The notes beneath the pieces were generated by a model, which ran no database searches, had not been told where the DNA came from, and was given only the letters and a program-made list of their open reading frames with translations. Shown piece by piece: positions 9,418 to 18,194 of a stretch of 64,000 nt of DNA. Each line of letters opens with the position of its first letter. The first letter of the stretch is position 1. A program made the position numbers and the translations under genes. This DNA is from Paralcaligenes sp. KSB-10. Its GTDB lineage: Bacteria; Pseudomonadota; Gammaproteobacteria; Burkholderiales; Burkholderiaceae_B. The DNA lies in assembly GCF_021266465.1 (NCBI RefSeq), contig NZ_CP089848.1, forward strand, positions 496,001 to 560,000, written 5' to 3'.

Positions 9418-9807
9418 ATGACTGCACATGTGACTATAAAGCGTGCTTACGACGAAGCGCATCCTTCCGACGGCTACCGGGTTTTTGTCGATCGCCTGTG
9501 GCCAAGGGGAGTGTCGAAGCAGAATTTCAAGTTCGATGCCTGGTGCAAGGATCTGGCTCCTACAGTCGCCTTGCGCGTCTGGTTTGGGCACAAGATCGAG
9601 CATTGGGACGAATTCAAACAAAGCTATCAGACCGAATTGCGATCCGCGGAGCAGCAAGCGCGCATGCGCGAGGTGCTTGGAGCGGCGGGCGGGCAGCTTG
9701 TCACGCTGGTATATGCCGCCAAAGACCCATTGCATAATCACGCGCTGATATTGGCCGAAGAGATGAACAAGGCCGCATCGACCAAACGCAAGGTATCGCT
9801 GAAATGA
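9418..9807 (+). CDS. DUF488 family protein
   Basis: A 129-residue DUF488 protein. The conserved stretch RVFVDRLWPRGVSK and the acidic DLAPT region are characteristic. The family is widespread and lacks a settled function, so none is assigned. The start has a purine-rich Shine-Dalgarno (GAGAGAAAA). It is followed by a long imperfect hairpin region before the NfeD gene. Confidence 0.85.
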   Translation: MTAHVTIKRAYDEAHPSDGYRVFVDRLWPRGVSKQNFKFDAWCKDLAPTVALRVWFGHKIEHWDEFKQSYQTELRSAEQQARMREVLGAAGGQLVTLVYAAKDPLHNHALILAEEMNKAASTKRKVSLK

Positions 9808-9830
9808 TCGAACCCGGCGCTATACTGTCA

Positions 9831-9875
9831 ATGCAGGACAGACAAAGGCCATGATCCCATTGTCGGTTCCTGCAT
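9831..9875. repeat. Inverted repeat upstream of nfeD
   Basis: Perfect 8-bp arms ATGCAGGA (9831-9838) and TCCTGCAT (9868-9875) enclose a second smaller pair GACA/TGTC (9841-9844 and 9861-9864). It lies just after the DUF488 gene and 17 bp before the nfeD start. It could be an attenuator-like hairpin or an operator; no T tract follows. Confidence 0.4.
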
Positions 9876-9892
9876 GACTCAAGGGGCCCGAT

Positions 9893-11341
9893 ATGGGTGG
9901 CGCTCTGCAACGATTGGCTATATGCAGCCTACTGCTGCTATTCAGTAGTTTTGCCTTGCAAGTCGCCTGCCCGGCGCAGGCTGCCCCGTTGCCGAAAACT
10001 GTGGTGGTGCTGCATATCGACGGCATTATCAGCCCGGCGACTTCCGACTTCCTGACTCGTGGCTTTACACACGCCGCCGAAGAAAAGGCACAGCTGATAG
10101 TTATTGAGCTGGACACGCCGGGTGGGCTCGATACATCGATGAGAACCATCGTCAAGCTGATTCTGGCTTCGCCCGTTCCTGTGGCCACTTTTGTAGGACC
10201 GGGCGGAGCGCGCGCAGCCAGCGCGGGTACGTTCATTCTTTATGCCAGCCATATTGCGGCAATGGCGCCTGCCAGCAATCTGGGTGCCGCAACACCCGTA
10301 TCGATAGGATTTTCCGGAAACCCCGCACCCGACCCTGGTGCTGCGCCTTCCGGCGAGGGGCATGCGGCGCAGCCTGCCAAGGATGCCGCCATGCAGCCGT
10401 CCGAGACTCATCCCGCCCCCGCCGGCCCGAGCGGTGACACCATGACAAGAAAAGTGACCAACGACGCGGCTGCCTATATACGCAGCTTGGCCCAACTGCG
10501 CGGCCGCAATAGCGGCTTTGCCGAAAAAGCCGTGCGCGATGCGGCAAGCATGTCGGCGCAGGAAGCCCTGCAATCAAAGGTCATTGATGTCGTAGCCAAT
10601 AATCTTGATGATTTGCTGGCCAGGCTTGACGGCCGCGAGGTAAAGCTTGATTCAGGCCAAACCGTGCGCCTGTCTACTGCCGGCGCGCATATTGAACAGA
10701 TTGTTCCCGATTGGCATAGCCGGATACTGGCCTTTCTGGCCAATCCTGAAGTCGCGTTGGTACTGATGATGGTAGGCATATATGGCCTGTTTTTCGAACT
10801 TACCAACCCCGGAATGGCCTTGCCCGGCGTAGCCGGGCTTATTTGCCTGTTGCTTGGCCTGTACGCTTTCCAACTGTTGCCGGTCAACTGGGCGGGCGTG
10901 GCGCTGATCGCCATTGGGGCTGCCCTGATGATTGCCGAAGCGTTTCTGCCTACCTTCGGTGTGGTTGGAATTGGCGGCCTGGTTGCCTTTTTCTTTGGTG
11001 GCCTGTTTTTAATGGATACAGGCGTCCCGGGGTTTGATCTGTCGATTCCTTTTCTGACGGGTATTGCCGCGGTCAGCGCGGTGCTGCTGCTTGCCATCGG
11101 GACTCTGGCTGCGAGGGCGCACCGGAGTCAGGTAGTTAGCGGGCGCGAAGAAATGATAGGCCTGCAAGGTGTGGTGACTCTGGCGCGCAACAGCGTTACG
11201 TATGCCGATGTACATGGCGAGAGCTGGCGCGTCCAATGCCACGAACCATTGTCCACGGGGGATTCTGTGCGTGTGACGGCAATCGATGGCTTGACGCTGC
11301 AGGTCCAGAGGCTCGGCATCAAAAAGCTCTACAAAGAATAA
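9893..11341 (+). CDS. NfeD-family membrane-bound ClpP-class serine protease (long form)
   Basis: A 482-residue protein with a signal peptide (about residues 1-30), a ClpP-like serine protease domain, several C-terminal membrane helices and a terminal OB-fold. The likely dyad is Ser110 (ARAASAGTF) and Lys187 (RKVTND), as in archaeal 1510-N, which cleaves hydrophobic tails of stomatin-like partners. Between the two residues is a Pro/Ala-rich insertion (about 141-181) that is not part of the fold. The SPFH partner follows 14 bp downstream, the classic NfeD-stomatin operon linked to membrane quality control. Confidence 0.9.
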   Translation: MGGALQRLAICSLLLLFSSFALQVACPAQAAPLPKTVVVLHIDGIISPATSDFLTRGFTHAAEEKAQLIVIELDTPGGLDTSMRTIVKLILASPVPVATFVGPGGARAASAGTFILYASHIAAMAPASNLGAATPVSIGFSGNPAPDPGAAPSGEGHAAQPAKDAAMQPSETHPAPAGPSGDTMTRKVTNDAAAYIRSLAQLRGRNSGFAEKAVRDAASMSAQEALQSKVIDVVANNLDDLLARLDGREVKLDSGQTVRLSTAGAHIEQIVPDWHSRILAFLANPEVALVLMMVGIYGLFFELTNPGMALPGVAGLICLLLGLYAFQLLPVNWAGVALIAIGAALMIAEAFLPTFGVVGIGGLVAFFFGGLFLMDTGVPGFDLSIPFLTGIAAVSAVLLLAIGTLAARAHRSQVVSGREEMIGLQGVVTLARNSVTYADVHGESWRVQCHEPLSTGDSVRVTAIDGLTLQVQRLGIKKLYKE

Positions 11342-11355
11342 CGCGGGAGAATGTC

Positions 11356-12162
11356 ATGTTTTACCAATTCAATATAAGTCTGATCGGGGTTATTCTCGTC
11401 CTGGTTTTTCTGGCGGTCAGCGCGATCAAAATATTGCGCGAATATCAGCGTGCGGTTATTTTCACGCTCGGCCGTTTTACGCAGGTTAAAGGACCGGGCC
11501 TGGTAATTGTCATTCCGGGCATACAGCAGATGGTGAGGGTCGACTTGCGTGTTGTGACCATGGATGTTCCCAGCCAGGACGTTATTTCACGCGATAATGT
11601 GTCGGTCAAAGTCAATGCGGTCCTGTATTTTCGGGTCATAGCTCCGGAAAAGGCCATTATCCAGGTCGAACGCTATCTGGAAGCCACCAGCCAACTGGCT
11701 CAAACCACATTGCGCGCTGTGTTGGGCAAGCACGAGCTGGATGAAATGCTGTCCGAGCGTGAAAAGCTCAATCTGGATGTCCAGCAGATACTCGACGCGC
11801 AGACCGACTCCTGGGGCATCAAAGTCACCAATGTTGAAATCAAGCATATAGATTTGAACGAAAACATGATCCGCGCCATCGCCCGCCAGGCCGAAGCCGA
11901 ACGCGAGCGGCGTGCCAAGGTGATTCATGCCGAAGGTGAAAAGCAGGCGGCGCAAGCCCTGATGGAAGCCGCCCAAATCCTGGCGCAACAACCCTCGGCC
12001 ATGCAACTGCGCTACCTGCAAACCCTGACTCAGGTGGCTGGAGATAAAAGTTCTACCTTGGTCTTTCCCATACCCGTTGATTTGCTCAGTACCCTATTGA
12101 ACAAGGCGGGCGGGCCTTCAGAGCCGAGGCCTATCCCGCCTTTGGAAGACAGGGCGGGATAG
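11356..12162 (+). CDS. SPFH/stomatin-like (slipin) membrane protein
   Basis: A 268-residue stomatin homologue with one N-terminal membrane anchor (about residues 5-25), then the SPFH/band-7 domain ([25 protein letters not shown]), and a charged coiled-coil ([20 protein letters not shown]). It would oligomerise in the membrane and be the partner and substrate of the NfeD protease upstream. The ATG at 11356 has a GGGAGAA Shine-Dalgarno; a longer upstream frame lies inside nfeD. The last codons form one arm of a perfect 11-bp hairpin that spans the stop codon. Confidence 0.92.
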   Translation: MFYQFNISLIGVILVLVFLAVSAIKILREYQRAVIFTLGRFTQVKGPGLVIVIPGIQQMVRVDLRVVTMDVPSQDVISRDNVSVKVNAVLYFRVIAPEKAIIQVERYLEATSQLAQTTLRAVLGKHELDEMLSEREKLNLDVQQILDAQTDSWGIKVTNVEIKHIDLNENMIRAIARQAEAERERRAKVIHAEGEKQAAQALMEAAQILAQQPSAMQLRYLQTLTQVAGDKSSTLVFPIPVDLLSTLLNKAGGPSEPRPIPPLEDRAG

Positions 12163-12163
12163 G
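12130..12163. repeat. Perfect 11-bp hairpin spanning the SPFH stop codon
   Basis: Arms CCTATCCCGCC (12130-12140) and GGCGGGATAGG (12153-12163) are perfectly complementary with a 12-base loop. The second arm contains the TAG stop. There is no T tract, so it is not a canonical terminator. It may stabilise the mRNA 3' end or limit read-through into the convergent thioredoxin-like gene. Confidence 0.65.
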
Positions 12164-12207
12164 TGTGCCTGCCGCGGGTGGCTCAAGGGCATCCCTGCGG
12201 CGCGGGC

Positions 12208-12678
12208 TTACTCGGTCAGCAACTGACCAATTACCGCGCCTACGCGCAGATCATCGATCTGGCCAAAATGATGAAGCCGTATGTAGCCTGCTTTATCAAT
12301 CAATATCAGACTGGGCGTACCCTGCAGCCTGTAGGCGCGCATGGTCAAGGGAATGGGATCCGCCGGATCGGCCTGATCGATGCCTATCGGGAAGCCAAGG
12401 CGGTATTCATGGACGAATGCCTGCAAGGCAACAGGGGTCATGGCCTCATGATGCTCGAACACTGAATGTAAACCGATTACCTGAACCTTGTCGGACGGAA
12501 AAGCCGTATGTATCAGCTTGGCTTGAGGAATGCAGTGAGACACGCAGCCAGGGCAGAGCATCTGGAACGCATGCAGCACCGTTACCTTGCCACGCAAGGA
12601 CTCCAGGCTGATGGGGGCCACGGTATTCAACCATTGGCTGATCGACCAGGGTTGAGCCTGCTCGTAGGATGGATTCAC
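12208..12678 (-). CDS. Thioredoxin-like (TlpA/redoxin) protein
   Basis: A 156-residue thioredoxin-fold protein with the active-site pair CPGC (about residues 42-45) and the cis-proline loop GTPSLILID. No signal peptide is visible, so it is probably cytoplasmic. I chose the GTG at 12678 because a GGAGAA Shine-Dalgarno precedes it by 6 bases; an ATG 24 bases upstream has none. It is convergent with the SPFH gene and divergent from the LysR gene at 12914. The redox partner is unknown. Confidence 0.78.
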   Translation of the reverse strand: MNPSYEQAQPWSISQWLNTVAPISLESLRGKVTVLHAFQMLCPGCVSHCIPQAKLIHTAFPSDKVQVIGLHSVFEHHEAMTPVALQAFVHEYRLGFPIGIDQADPADPIPLTMRAYRLQGTPSLILIDKAGYIRLHHFGQIDDLRVGAVIGQLLTE

Positions 12679-12913
12679 GCTTTTCTCCAGGAAATACAGC
12701 ATGGACAGCCATGCTGCAAGCTGCCGGTCGGGGTAAAGCCGCGAGGGCGGCTTTTACAGAGAGGCAAGCTCGGCAAATTGCTGCCGCCTACTATAAACTT
12801 TTTTCAGAAGCGTGGCCGTATAGTGTCAAGCGAATCGCCTATCGGCTGGATGCATCCCGAGCTATCGGTAAAATCATTCTCTCGATTAAAAATGGTAATA
12901 GAGACAAGATTGA

Positions 12914-13783
12914 ATGAATACCACCTATCTTGAGAGCTTTGTCAAAGTCGTCGAATCGAAATCCTTCGCCGAGGCTGCACGCAGGCTTGACATCACTTCG
13001 GGCGCCGTCGCGGCCCGAATCCGTACGCTCGAGGAAGAGTTGGGCATAGCCATTATTCAGCGTTCCGGACATACCGTGAAACCGACTGAAGCGGGAATGC
13101 GCGTCTATGACCGTGCGAAAGCGCTGATTCAGGAAACACGGGATCTGCAGGCCATTGCCAAAAAGGGGACTCTAGTCGGAGAGCTCAGGCTCGGTGTGTT
13201 TCCATCAGCCTTGACAACTCACCTGCCGGAATTGCTTGAAAAATTTTGCAGTATTTATCCCGAACTGTCGATTTTCATCGCATACGGCCCATCGGTTGAA
13301 TTGTGTCACAAGGTGCACAGTGGCCAACTTGACGTGGCTGTCGTCATCGAACCCCAGTACACCATTCCCAAGAATTGTGAATGGTGTACTTTGCAGGAAG
13401 AACCGCTGATTGTTATCGCACCGCCAGCGCTCGCCGGCCGCAGTGCTCACGACCTGTTGCTCACAGAGCCTTTCATTCGCTACGACAGGGCCGCATATAG
13501 TGGTCAGCTTGTCGATCGCTACCTCAAGGACAATCGCATAGTTCCCAATCAACGCCTGGAAATCGATAGCCTTTTGACGATAGTCTCTCTGGTGGAACGC
13601 GGAGTAGGGGTGGCGCTGGTTCCCGATTCATTCTCGATTTGGTATCAAACCTGTTCGTTGCTCAAGGTTCCTTTGCCGGAGAGGACTCCAATTCGGCGAA
13701 TTGGATTGATTTGGGCAACGCAGGGGCCGCGTATCGCGTTGGCCAAAGCTTTGGTAGATCATGCTCAAAAAATCTTTGCCTGA
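12914..13783 (+). CDS. LysR-family transcriptional regulator
   Basis: A 289-residue LysR regulator with an N-terminal helix-turn-helix (SFAEAARRLDITSGAVAARI) and a substrate-binding domain. It sits 204 bp upstream of, and in the same direction as, the RraA/dehydrogenase/Bug/oxidase operon and is its likely activator. Codon use is slightly more AT-rich than its neighbours, as are the genes down to about 16.8 kb. Confidence 0.86.
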   Translation: MNTTYLESFVKVVESKSFAEAARRLDITSGAVAARIRTLEEELGIAIIQRSGHTVKPTEAGMRVYDRAKALIQETRDLQAIAKKGTLVGELRLGVFPSALTTHLPELLEKFCSIYPELSIFIAYGPSVELCHKVHSGQLDVAVVIEPQYTIPKNCEWCTLQEEPLIVIAPPALAGRSAHDLLLTEPFIRYDRAAYSGQLVDRYLKDNRIVPNQRLEIDSLLTIVSLVERGVGVALVPDSFSIWYQTCSLLKVPLPERTPIRRIGLIWATQGPRIALAKALVDHAQKIFA

Positions 13784-13822
13784 TTTTTATCCGATATTCA
13801 GAAGCAATTCTGCGTTCAAACA

Positions 13823-13940
13823 CAATTTTTTTTCCGTTTAAAGAAAAAATAATTGCAGTTCGATTACACGTCGCTCCACTAGAATTTTGATCTATAAGGC
13901 CTTCTGCAATTTGATGGCAACACCTCAGTTTTGATCAAAA
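13823..13940. promoter_or_regulatory. AT-rich inverted repeat and TTTTGATCAAAA palindrome upstream of rraA-like gene
   Basis: The gap between the LysR gene and the RraA-like gene holds two symmetric elements. An AT-rich repeat (TTTTTTC 13828-13834 and GAAAAAA 13843-13849, flanked by CAATT/AATTG) may end LysR transcription. A perfect 12-bp palindrome TTTTGATCAAAA (13929-13940) lies 47 bp upstream of the next start and could be an operator for LysR. Both roles are inferred from position. Confidence 0.4.
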
Positions 13941-13987
13941 AGCCATGCTGATTGAAACAAGCATCGCTAACTCTAATGGTATGAACA

Positions 13988-14662
13988 ATGATTGGATTTC
14001 GGATTCTTGAATGCAAACATCGAGTGGCGCAGTCGTGGGCTGAAAAATTCCGCGCTCTCCCGGTAGCAAATATCAGCGATGTCATGGCGCGGATAACGGC
14101 GGGCGGGCCGGGTTTGCGCCCAATGCATTTGTCGGGCGTGCTCTCAGGTCCGGCTTTTACTGTCAAGACTCGCCCGGGTGACAACCTTATGGTGCATAAG
14201 GCCCTGGATCTGGCACAGCCAGGAGATGTGATCGTGGTTGACGCCGGGGGCGATCTGACCAATGCCATCATAGGTGAAATCATGGTAAGCACGGCGCAAA
14301 AAAGAGGCATTGCCGGTTTGGTCATCAATGGTGCCGTTCGCGATGTGGGAGCAATAGGCACAGGGCATTTCCCGGTCTACGCGGCTGGCATTACGCATCG
14401 CGGCCCGTATAAGAATGGTCCGGGTGAAATCAATGTGTCAATCAGCCTGGATGGAATGATTGTCGAGCCTGGTGATTTGATTGTCGGCGACGAAGACGGG
14501 CTGTTATGTGTTCCTTTTGATCATATCGATGCTGTCTACGAAGCGGCCAAGACCAAGCACGAGCTCGAAATAAAAATCATGGCTGACATAGCCAACGGTT
14601 CATTGGACACCTCGTGGATTGATGCCAGTCTGAATCATCTGAATTGCGAGATCGTAAAGTAA
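13988..14662 (+). CDS. RraA-like / 4-hydroxy-4-methyl-2-oxoglutarate aldolase family protein
   Basis: A 224-residue protein of the RraA/HMG-aldolase fold. The motif PGDVIVVDAGG and the metal-binding region NGAVRDVGAI match family members that bind divalent metal and pyruvate-type substrates. Such proteins, often mislabelled demethylmenaquinone methyltransferase, catalyse retro-aldol cleavage or oxaloacetate decarboxylation. Its operon partners (a D-2-hydroxyacid dehydrogenase, a Bug protein and a hydroxyacid oxidase) favour a catabolic aldolase rather than the RNase E regulator role. Confidence 0.84.
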   Translation: MIGFRILECKHRVAQSWAEKFRALPVANISDVMARITAGGPGLRPMHLSGVLSGPAFTVKTRPGDNLMVHKALDLAQPGDVIVVDAGGDLTNAIIGEIMVSTAQKRGIAGLVINGAVRDVGAIGTGHFPVYAAGITHRGPYKNGPGEINVSISLDGMIVEPGDLIVGDEDGLLCVPFDHIDAVYEAAKTKHELEIKIMADIANGSLDTSWIDASLNHLNCEIVK

Positions 14663-14703
14663 TTTTTATAAAAATAAAGCCGCAAGCTTAAATCGCAACA
14701 GAC

Positions 14704-15732
14704 ATGAAAACTAAAAACGTCGTAAGGCTCAATCTTTGGACTGATGCCAGTTTTGACCAAATTCTGGCGGCATGTCCGCAGAGCAGCCTGAAAATTCTCG
14801 ATATCAAGACTCCCGAGAATGAAATATGGGCAGCACTGAAACGGGCGCATATTTACCACATTTCCGCTGCCAAGGATGAAGTTCCGAAAACTTGGTTTGT
14901 AACTGGAGAGTTATTGCAGCGCTGCCCCGAATTGGTTTGTATTTCGACGTCGGGTGCAGGCTATGACACAGTCGATGTCAAGGCATGCACCAATGCGGGA
15001 GTATTGGTAGTCAATCAAGCTGGTGGCAACGCCAACTCCGTGGCTGAGCATACGTTTGGCCTGCTACTTGCAGTTTCGCGCCGCATAGTCGAATCCGACA
15101 ACAAGTTAAAAAGAGAGGCCGGATTTTCCCGCGAAGATCTTATGGGCCACGAACTGAATGGCAAGGTTCTCGGCTTGGTTGGCCTTGGCCATGCTGGAAG
15201 CCGTACGGCGCAGATTGGTGATGCATTTGGCATGAAAGTATTGGCTTATGACCCCTATCTGACGCCTGCCGAGATGGCGATGCGTGGCGCGCAATCCACG
15301 GCCCTGGACGAGTTGCTTGAATCTTCGGATATGGTTTCTTTGCATTGCCCGCGTAATCGGGAAACCATGCATCTGTTTGACTCACAGGCCTTTGCAAAAA
15401 TGAAGCGTGGGGCACTTTTCATTACAACAGCACGCGGCGGAATCCACGACGAAGAAGCCCTATATGCAGCACTGATTTCAGGGCATCTTGGAGGAGCTGG
15501 GCTGGATGTCTGGGAGACGGAGCCACCATCGGCAGGCCACCCTTTATTGTCGCTTCATAACGTGGTGTCGACTTTCCATACAGCAGGGGTCACTTACGAG
15601 GGGCGTAAAAATGTTGCACGAATGGCCGCCGAACAGATTGTCAAGATTTGCACGGGCGGCAATCCAGACCGAGTCATCAACAAGGAAGTTTTACCCGCGT
15701 TTTTGTCACGGCTCCGCTCTTTGGATGGCTGA
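14704..15732 (+). CDS. D-isomer-specific 2-hydroxyacid dehydrogenase
   Basis: A 342-residue NAD(P)-dependent dehydrogenase of the D-2-hydroxyacid family (phosphoglycerate dehydrogenase/hydroxypyruvate reductase group). The dinucleotide motif is GLGHAGSR (about residue 161), and the catalytic Arg, Glu and His lie in TARGGIHDEEAL, WETEPPSAGHPL and FHTAG. It is 41 bp downstream of the RraA-like gene. It would interconvert a 2-oxoacid and a D-2-hydroxyacid; the exact substrate is unknown. Confidence 0.87.
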   Translation: MKTKNVVRLNLWTDASFDQILAACPQSSLKILDIKTPENEIWAALKRAHIYHISAAKDEVPKTWFVTGELLQRCPELVCISTSGAGYDTVDVKACTNAGVLVVNQAGGNANSVAEHTFGLLLAVSRRIVESDNKLKREAGFSREDLMGHELNGKVLGLVGLGHAGSRTAQIGDAFGMKVLAYDPYLTPAEMAMRGAQSTALDELLESSDMVSLHCPRNRETMHLFDSQAFAKMKRGALFITTARGGIHDEEALYAALISGHLGGAGLDVWETEPPSAGHPLLSLHNVVSTFHTAGVTYEGRKNVARMAAEQIVKICTGGNPDRVINKEVLPAFLSRLRSLDG

Positions 15733-15849
15733 GACTCAATTGGAAATCAGCCTGAAGCCTGTGCAGCGGGAGCTAGCCGCTTTGAAGCCACACTACGTCG
15801 CACTTAACTGCGGCACATCACAACCATAATTCAAAACAGGAGATATACG

Positions 15850-16851
15850 ATGTTTTATTCCCACACCAAGTTTTTGAAAATAAAGTATCTGGCACTCGGT
15901 GCTATTGTTTCGACGCTCCCTTCTTTATTTTATAGCCCTGCTGTTCAGGCAGCATATCCAGATCATCCCATCAATATGATTGTGTCCTACGGTCCTGGCG
16001 GCGGCACAGATCTTGTCGCACGAGCCATTGCGCCATTTATCGCAAAATACTTGGGAAATAATGCACAGATAGTGGTGCTGAATCGCCCAGGAGCTGGCGG
16101 TGCCATTGGATTTACCGACATTGCCCGCGCCAAACCCGATGGCTATACCATTGGTTTTCTGAATACCCCCAATATGCTCACGATTCCGATTGAACGGAAA
16201 TCCAATTTTCATTGGAAAAATTTTGATCTGATTGGTAATTTGATTGACGACCCGGACAGTTTCGCCGTTCTCGAAAGCAATCCAATCAGGTCGCTTAAAG
16301 ATCTAGCCGAATACGCCAAGAAAAATCCCGGAGCCGTCACCGTCGGAACAACCGGGGCCGGATCGGATGACCATCTGGCCATGCTACTTTTTGAAAAATA
16401 TACAGGCACCAAGCTGACGCATGTTCCATACAAAGGAGCCGGTGAGGTGCGCGGTGCGGTTTTGAGCCAGCAAATCGTAATGGCTGCTATGAATGTGGGC
16501 GAAGTCATGGCCTATAAAAAGGGCGGATCTCCCATGAGGGATTTGGGTTCCATGAGTGAAAATCGTACCGACTTGGCGCCGGAGCTTCCAACTTTCAAGG
16601 AGCAAGGCTATAACATAATCATGTCATCGCTGCGTGGTATCGGAGCCCCCAAAGGCTTGCCTGACGACGTAAACCAGAAACTTGTCAAGGCTGTACAAAA
16701 AGCCGTACTTGATCCGGAATTCCAAGCGCAGGCACATAAGTTATTTGTTCCCATCCGTTACCTCGCGCCCGCCGACTATAAAGCAGAACTGGAGCAGGGT
16801 GAAAAAGACTTTCAGGCATTCTGGAAAGAAACACCTTGGTCTGAACAGTAA
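15850..16851 (+). CDS. Bug/TctC-family periplasmic tricarboxylate-type binding protein
   Basis: A 333-residue extracytoplasmic solute receptor with an N-terminal signal peptide (about residues 1-34, ending VQAAYPDH). The family marks are PINMIVSYGPGGGTD and NRPGAGGAIG. Such Bug proteins bind carboxylates and usually feed TctAB permeases encoded elsewhere; none is adjacent. A GGAG Shine-Dalgarno precedes the ATG. Its place in the operon suggests it captures the hydroxyacid used by the flanking enzymes. Confidence 0.9.
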   Translation: MFYSHTKFLKIKYLALGAIVSTLPSLFYSPAVQAAYPDHPINMIVSYGPGGGTDLVARAIAPFIAKYLGNNAQIVVLNRPGAGGAIGFTDIARAKPDGYTIGFLNTPNMLTIPIERKSNFHWKNFDLIGNLIDDPDSFAVLESNPIRSLKDLAEYAKKNPGAVTVGTTGAGSDDHLAMLLFEKYTGTKLTHVPYKGAGEVRGAVLSQQIVMAAMNVGEVMAYKKGGSPMRDLGSMSENRTDLAPELPTFKEQGYNIIMSSLRGIGAPKGLPDDVNQKLVKAVQKAVLDPEFQAQAHKLFVPIRYLAPADYKAELEQGEKDFQAFWKETPWSEQ

Positions 16852-16906
16852 AGCGCGTGTGAAATCGGCATGACAAAACTTTGCGCCCCGCTATAATTGC
16901 CGCAAG

Positions 16907-18106
16907 ATGACGACGCACTCAAAAAAACGGCTTGAACGCCTCTTGTGCCTGGACGATTTCGAAGCCGAGGCCAAAAAATACCTGCCCAGGGCCATTTTTG
17001 AGTATATTGCGGGCGCCGCCGAAACCAATTTTTCGGCCAATGACAACCGTGCCGTTTTCAACGAGTTGGCTTTTGTGCCCCGCATCTTGCGTAATGTAGC
17101 AAAGCCGGCCAGCGATATTGCTTTATGGGACGATATGTATTCGGCCCCATTCGGCATCGCACCCATGGGTTTAAGCGCCATATCGGCGTTTCGTGGAGAC
17201 TGCGTGCTGGCGCAAGCCGCCCATGACAAGAACATCCCCATGATCATGAGCGGCTCGTCGCTGATTCCATTGGAGGATGTTGCGCGGATCAGCGGCAATG
17301 TGTGGTTTCAAGCCTATCTACCGGGTAGCGAAGATCAAATCACCTCGCTGGTCCAGAGAGTCGCCCGCGCCGGCTATCAAAAACTGGTTATTACCGTCGA
17401 CACCCCAGTGGCCGCCAATCGAGAAAATAACATCCGGGCCGGGTTTTCGACGCCCTTGCGGCCCTCGTTGCGACTATTGATGGATGGCGTTCTTCATCCC
17501 CGCTGGACTCTAGGCACATTCTTAAGAACGGTGTGCATGTATGGAATCCCACATTTCGAAAACAACTACGCCACGCGTGGGGCTCCGATTATTTCTCGCA
17601 ACATCTTGCGCGACTTTTCCGATCGCGGCCATCTTGACTGGTCTCATTTCAAACTGATCCGCAAGCTCTGGGCCGGCAAGTTGGTCGTCAAGGGTATTAT
17701 GGCGCGGCCTGATGCGCTGCTGGCCCGCGAGCATGGCGCCGATGGAATCATCGTGTCCAACCATGGCGGGCGTCAGTTGGATGGCGTGTTGTCGCCGCTT
17801 CGGGTACTGCCTGATATCGTGGACGCCTGCCCCGATATTCCTGTGATGATGGACAGCGGTATTCGACGTGGGACCGATATCGTCAAAGCACTGGCTTTGG
17901 GCGCAAAATTTGTTTTTGTAGGCAGGCCGTTCGGATACGCGGCAGCGATAGGAGGGCGGCATGGAGTCGGGCACGCCGTGGATCTGCTGGCTTCCGAATT
18001 CAAGCGCAATCTCAGCTTGCTGGGTTTGACTAAGCCGCAAGACATAAATGAGCAGTGCCTTGCCGTTTTGTTGAATAATAGTGTTTTCAGTAAGTATCTT
18101 GGCTGA
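16907..18106 (+). CDS. FMN-dependent alpha-hydroxy-acid oxidase/dehydrogenase (LldD-like)
   Basis: A 399-residue flavoenzyme of the (S)-2-hydroxyacid oxidase family (L-lactate dehydrogenase, glycolate or mandelate oxidase). The FMN/active-site segment SNHGGRQLDG contains the catalytic His and Arg, and the C-terminal DSGIRRGTDIVKALALGA and VGRPFGYA segments bind FMN. It oxidises an L-2-hydroxyacid to a 2-oxoacid. With the D-specific dehydrogenase upstream, the operon could handle both enantiomers. No membrane anchor is visible. Confidence 0.9.
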   Translation: MTTHSKKRLERLLCLDDFEAEAKKYLPRAIFEYIAGAAETNFSANDNRAVFNELAFVPRILRNVAKPASDIALWDDMYSAPFGIAPMGLSAISAFRGDCVLAQAAHDKNIPMIMSGSSLIPLEDVARISGNVWFQAYLPGSEDQITSLVQRVARAGYQKLVITVDTPVAANRENNIRAGFSTPLRPSLRLLMDGVLHPRWTLGTFLRTVCMYGIPHFENNYATRGAPIISRNILRDFSDRGHLDWSHFKLIRKLWAGKLVVKGIMARPDALLAREHGADGIIVSNHGGRQLDGVLSPLRVLPDIVDACPDIPVMMDSGIRRGTDIVKALALGAKFVFVGRPFGYAAAIGGRHGVGHAVDLLASEFKRNLSLLGLTKPQDINEQCLAVLLNNSVFSKYLG

Positions 18107-18194
18107 GGTGGGGGTAGCAGATGTCAATGAGCACAGCCAGTGCCAGCGCAACTGAATTATCTGGTGATCGAAAGGGCTTTCCCTGGAGGCCGGC

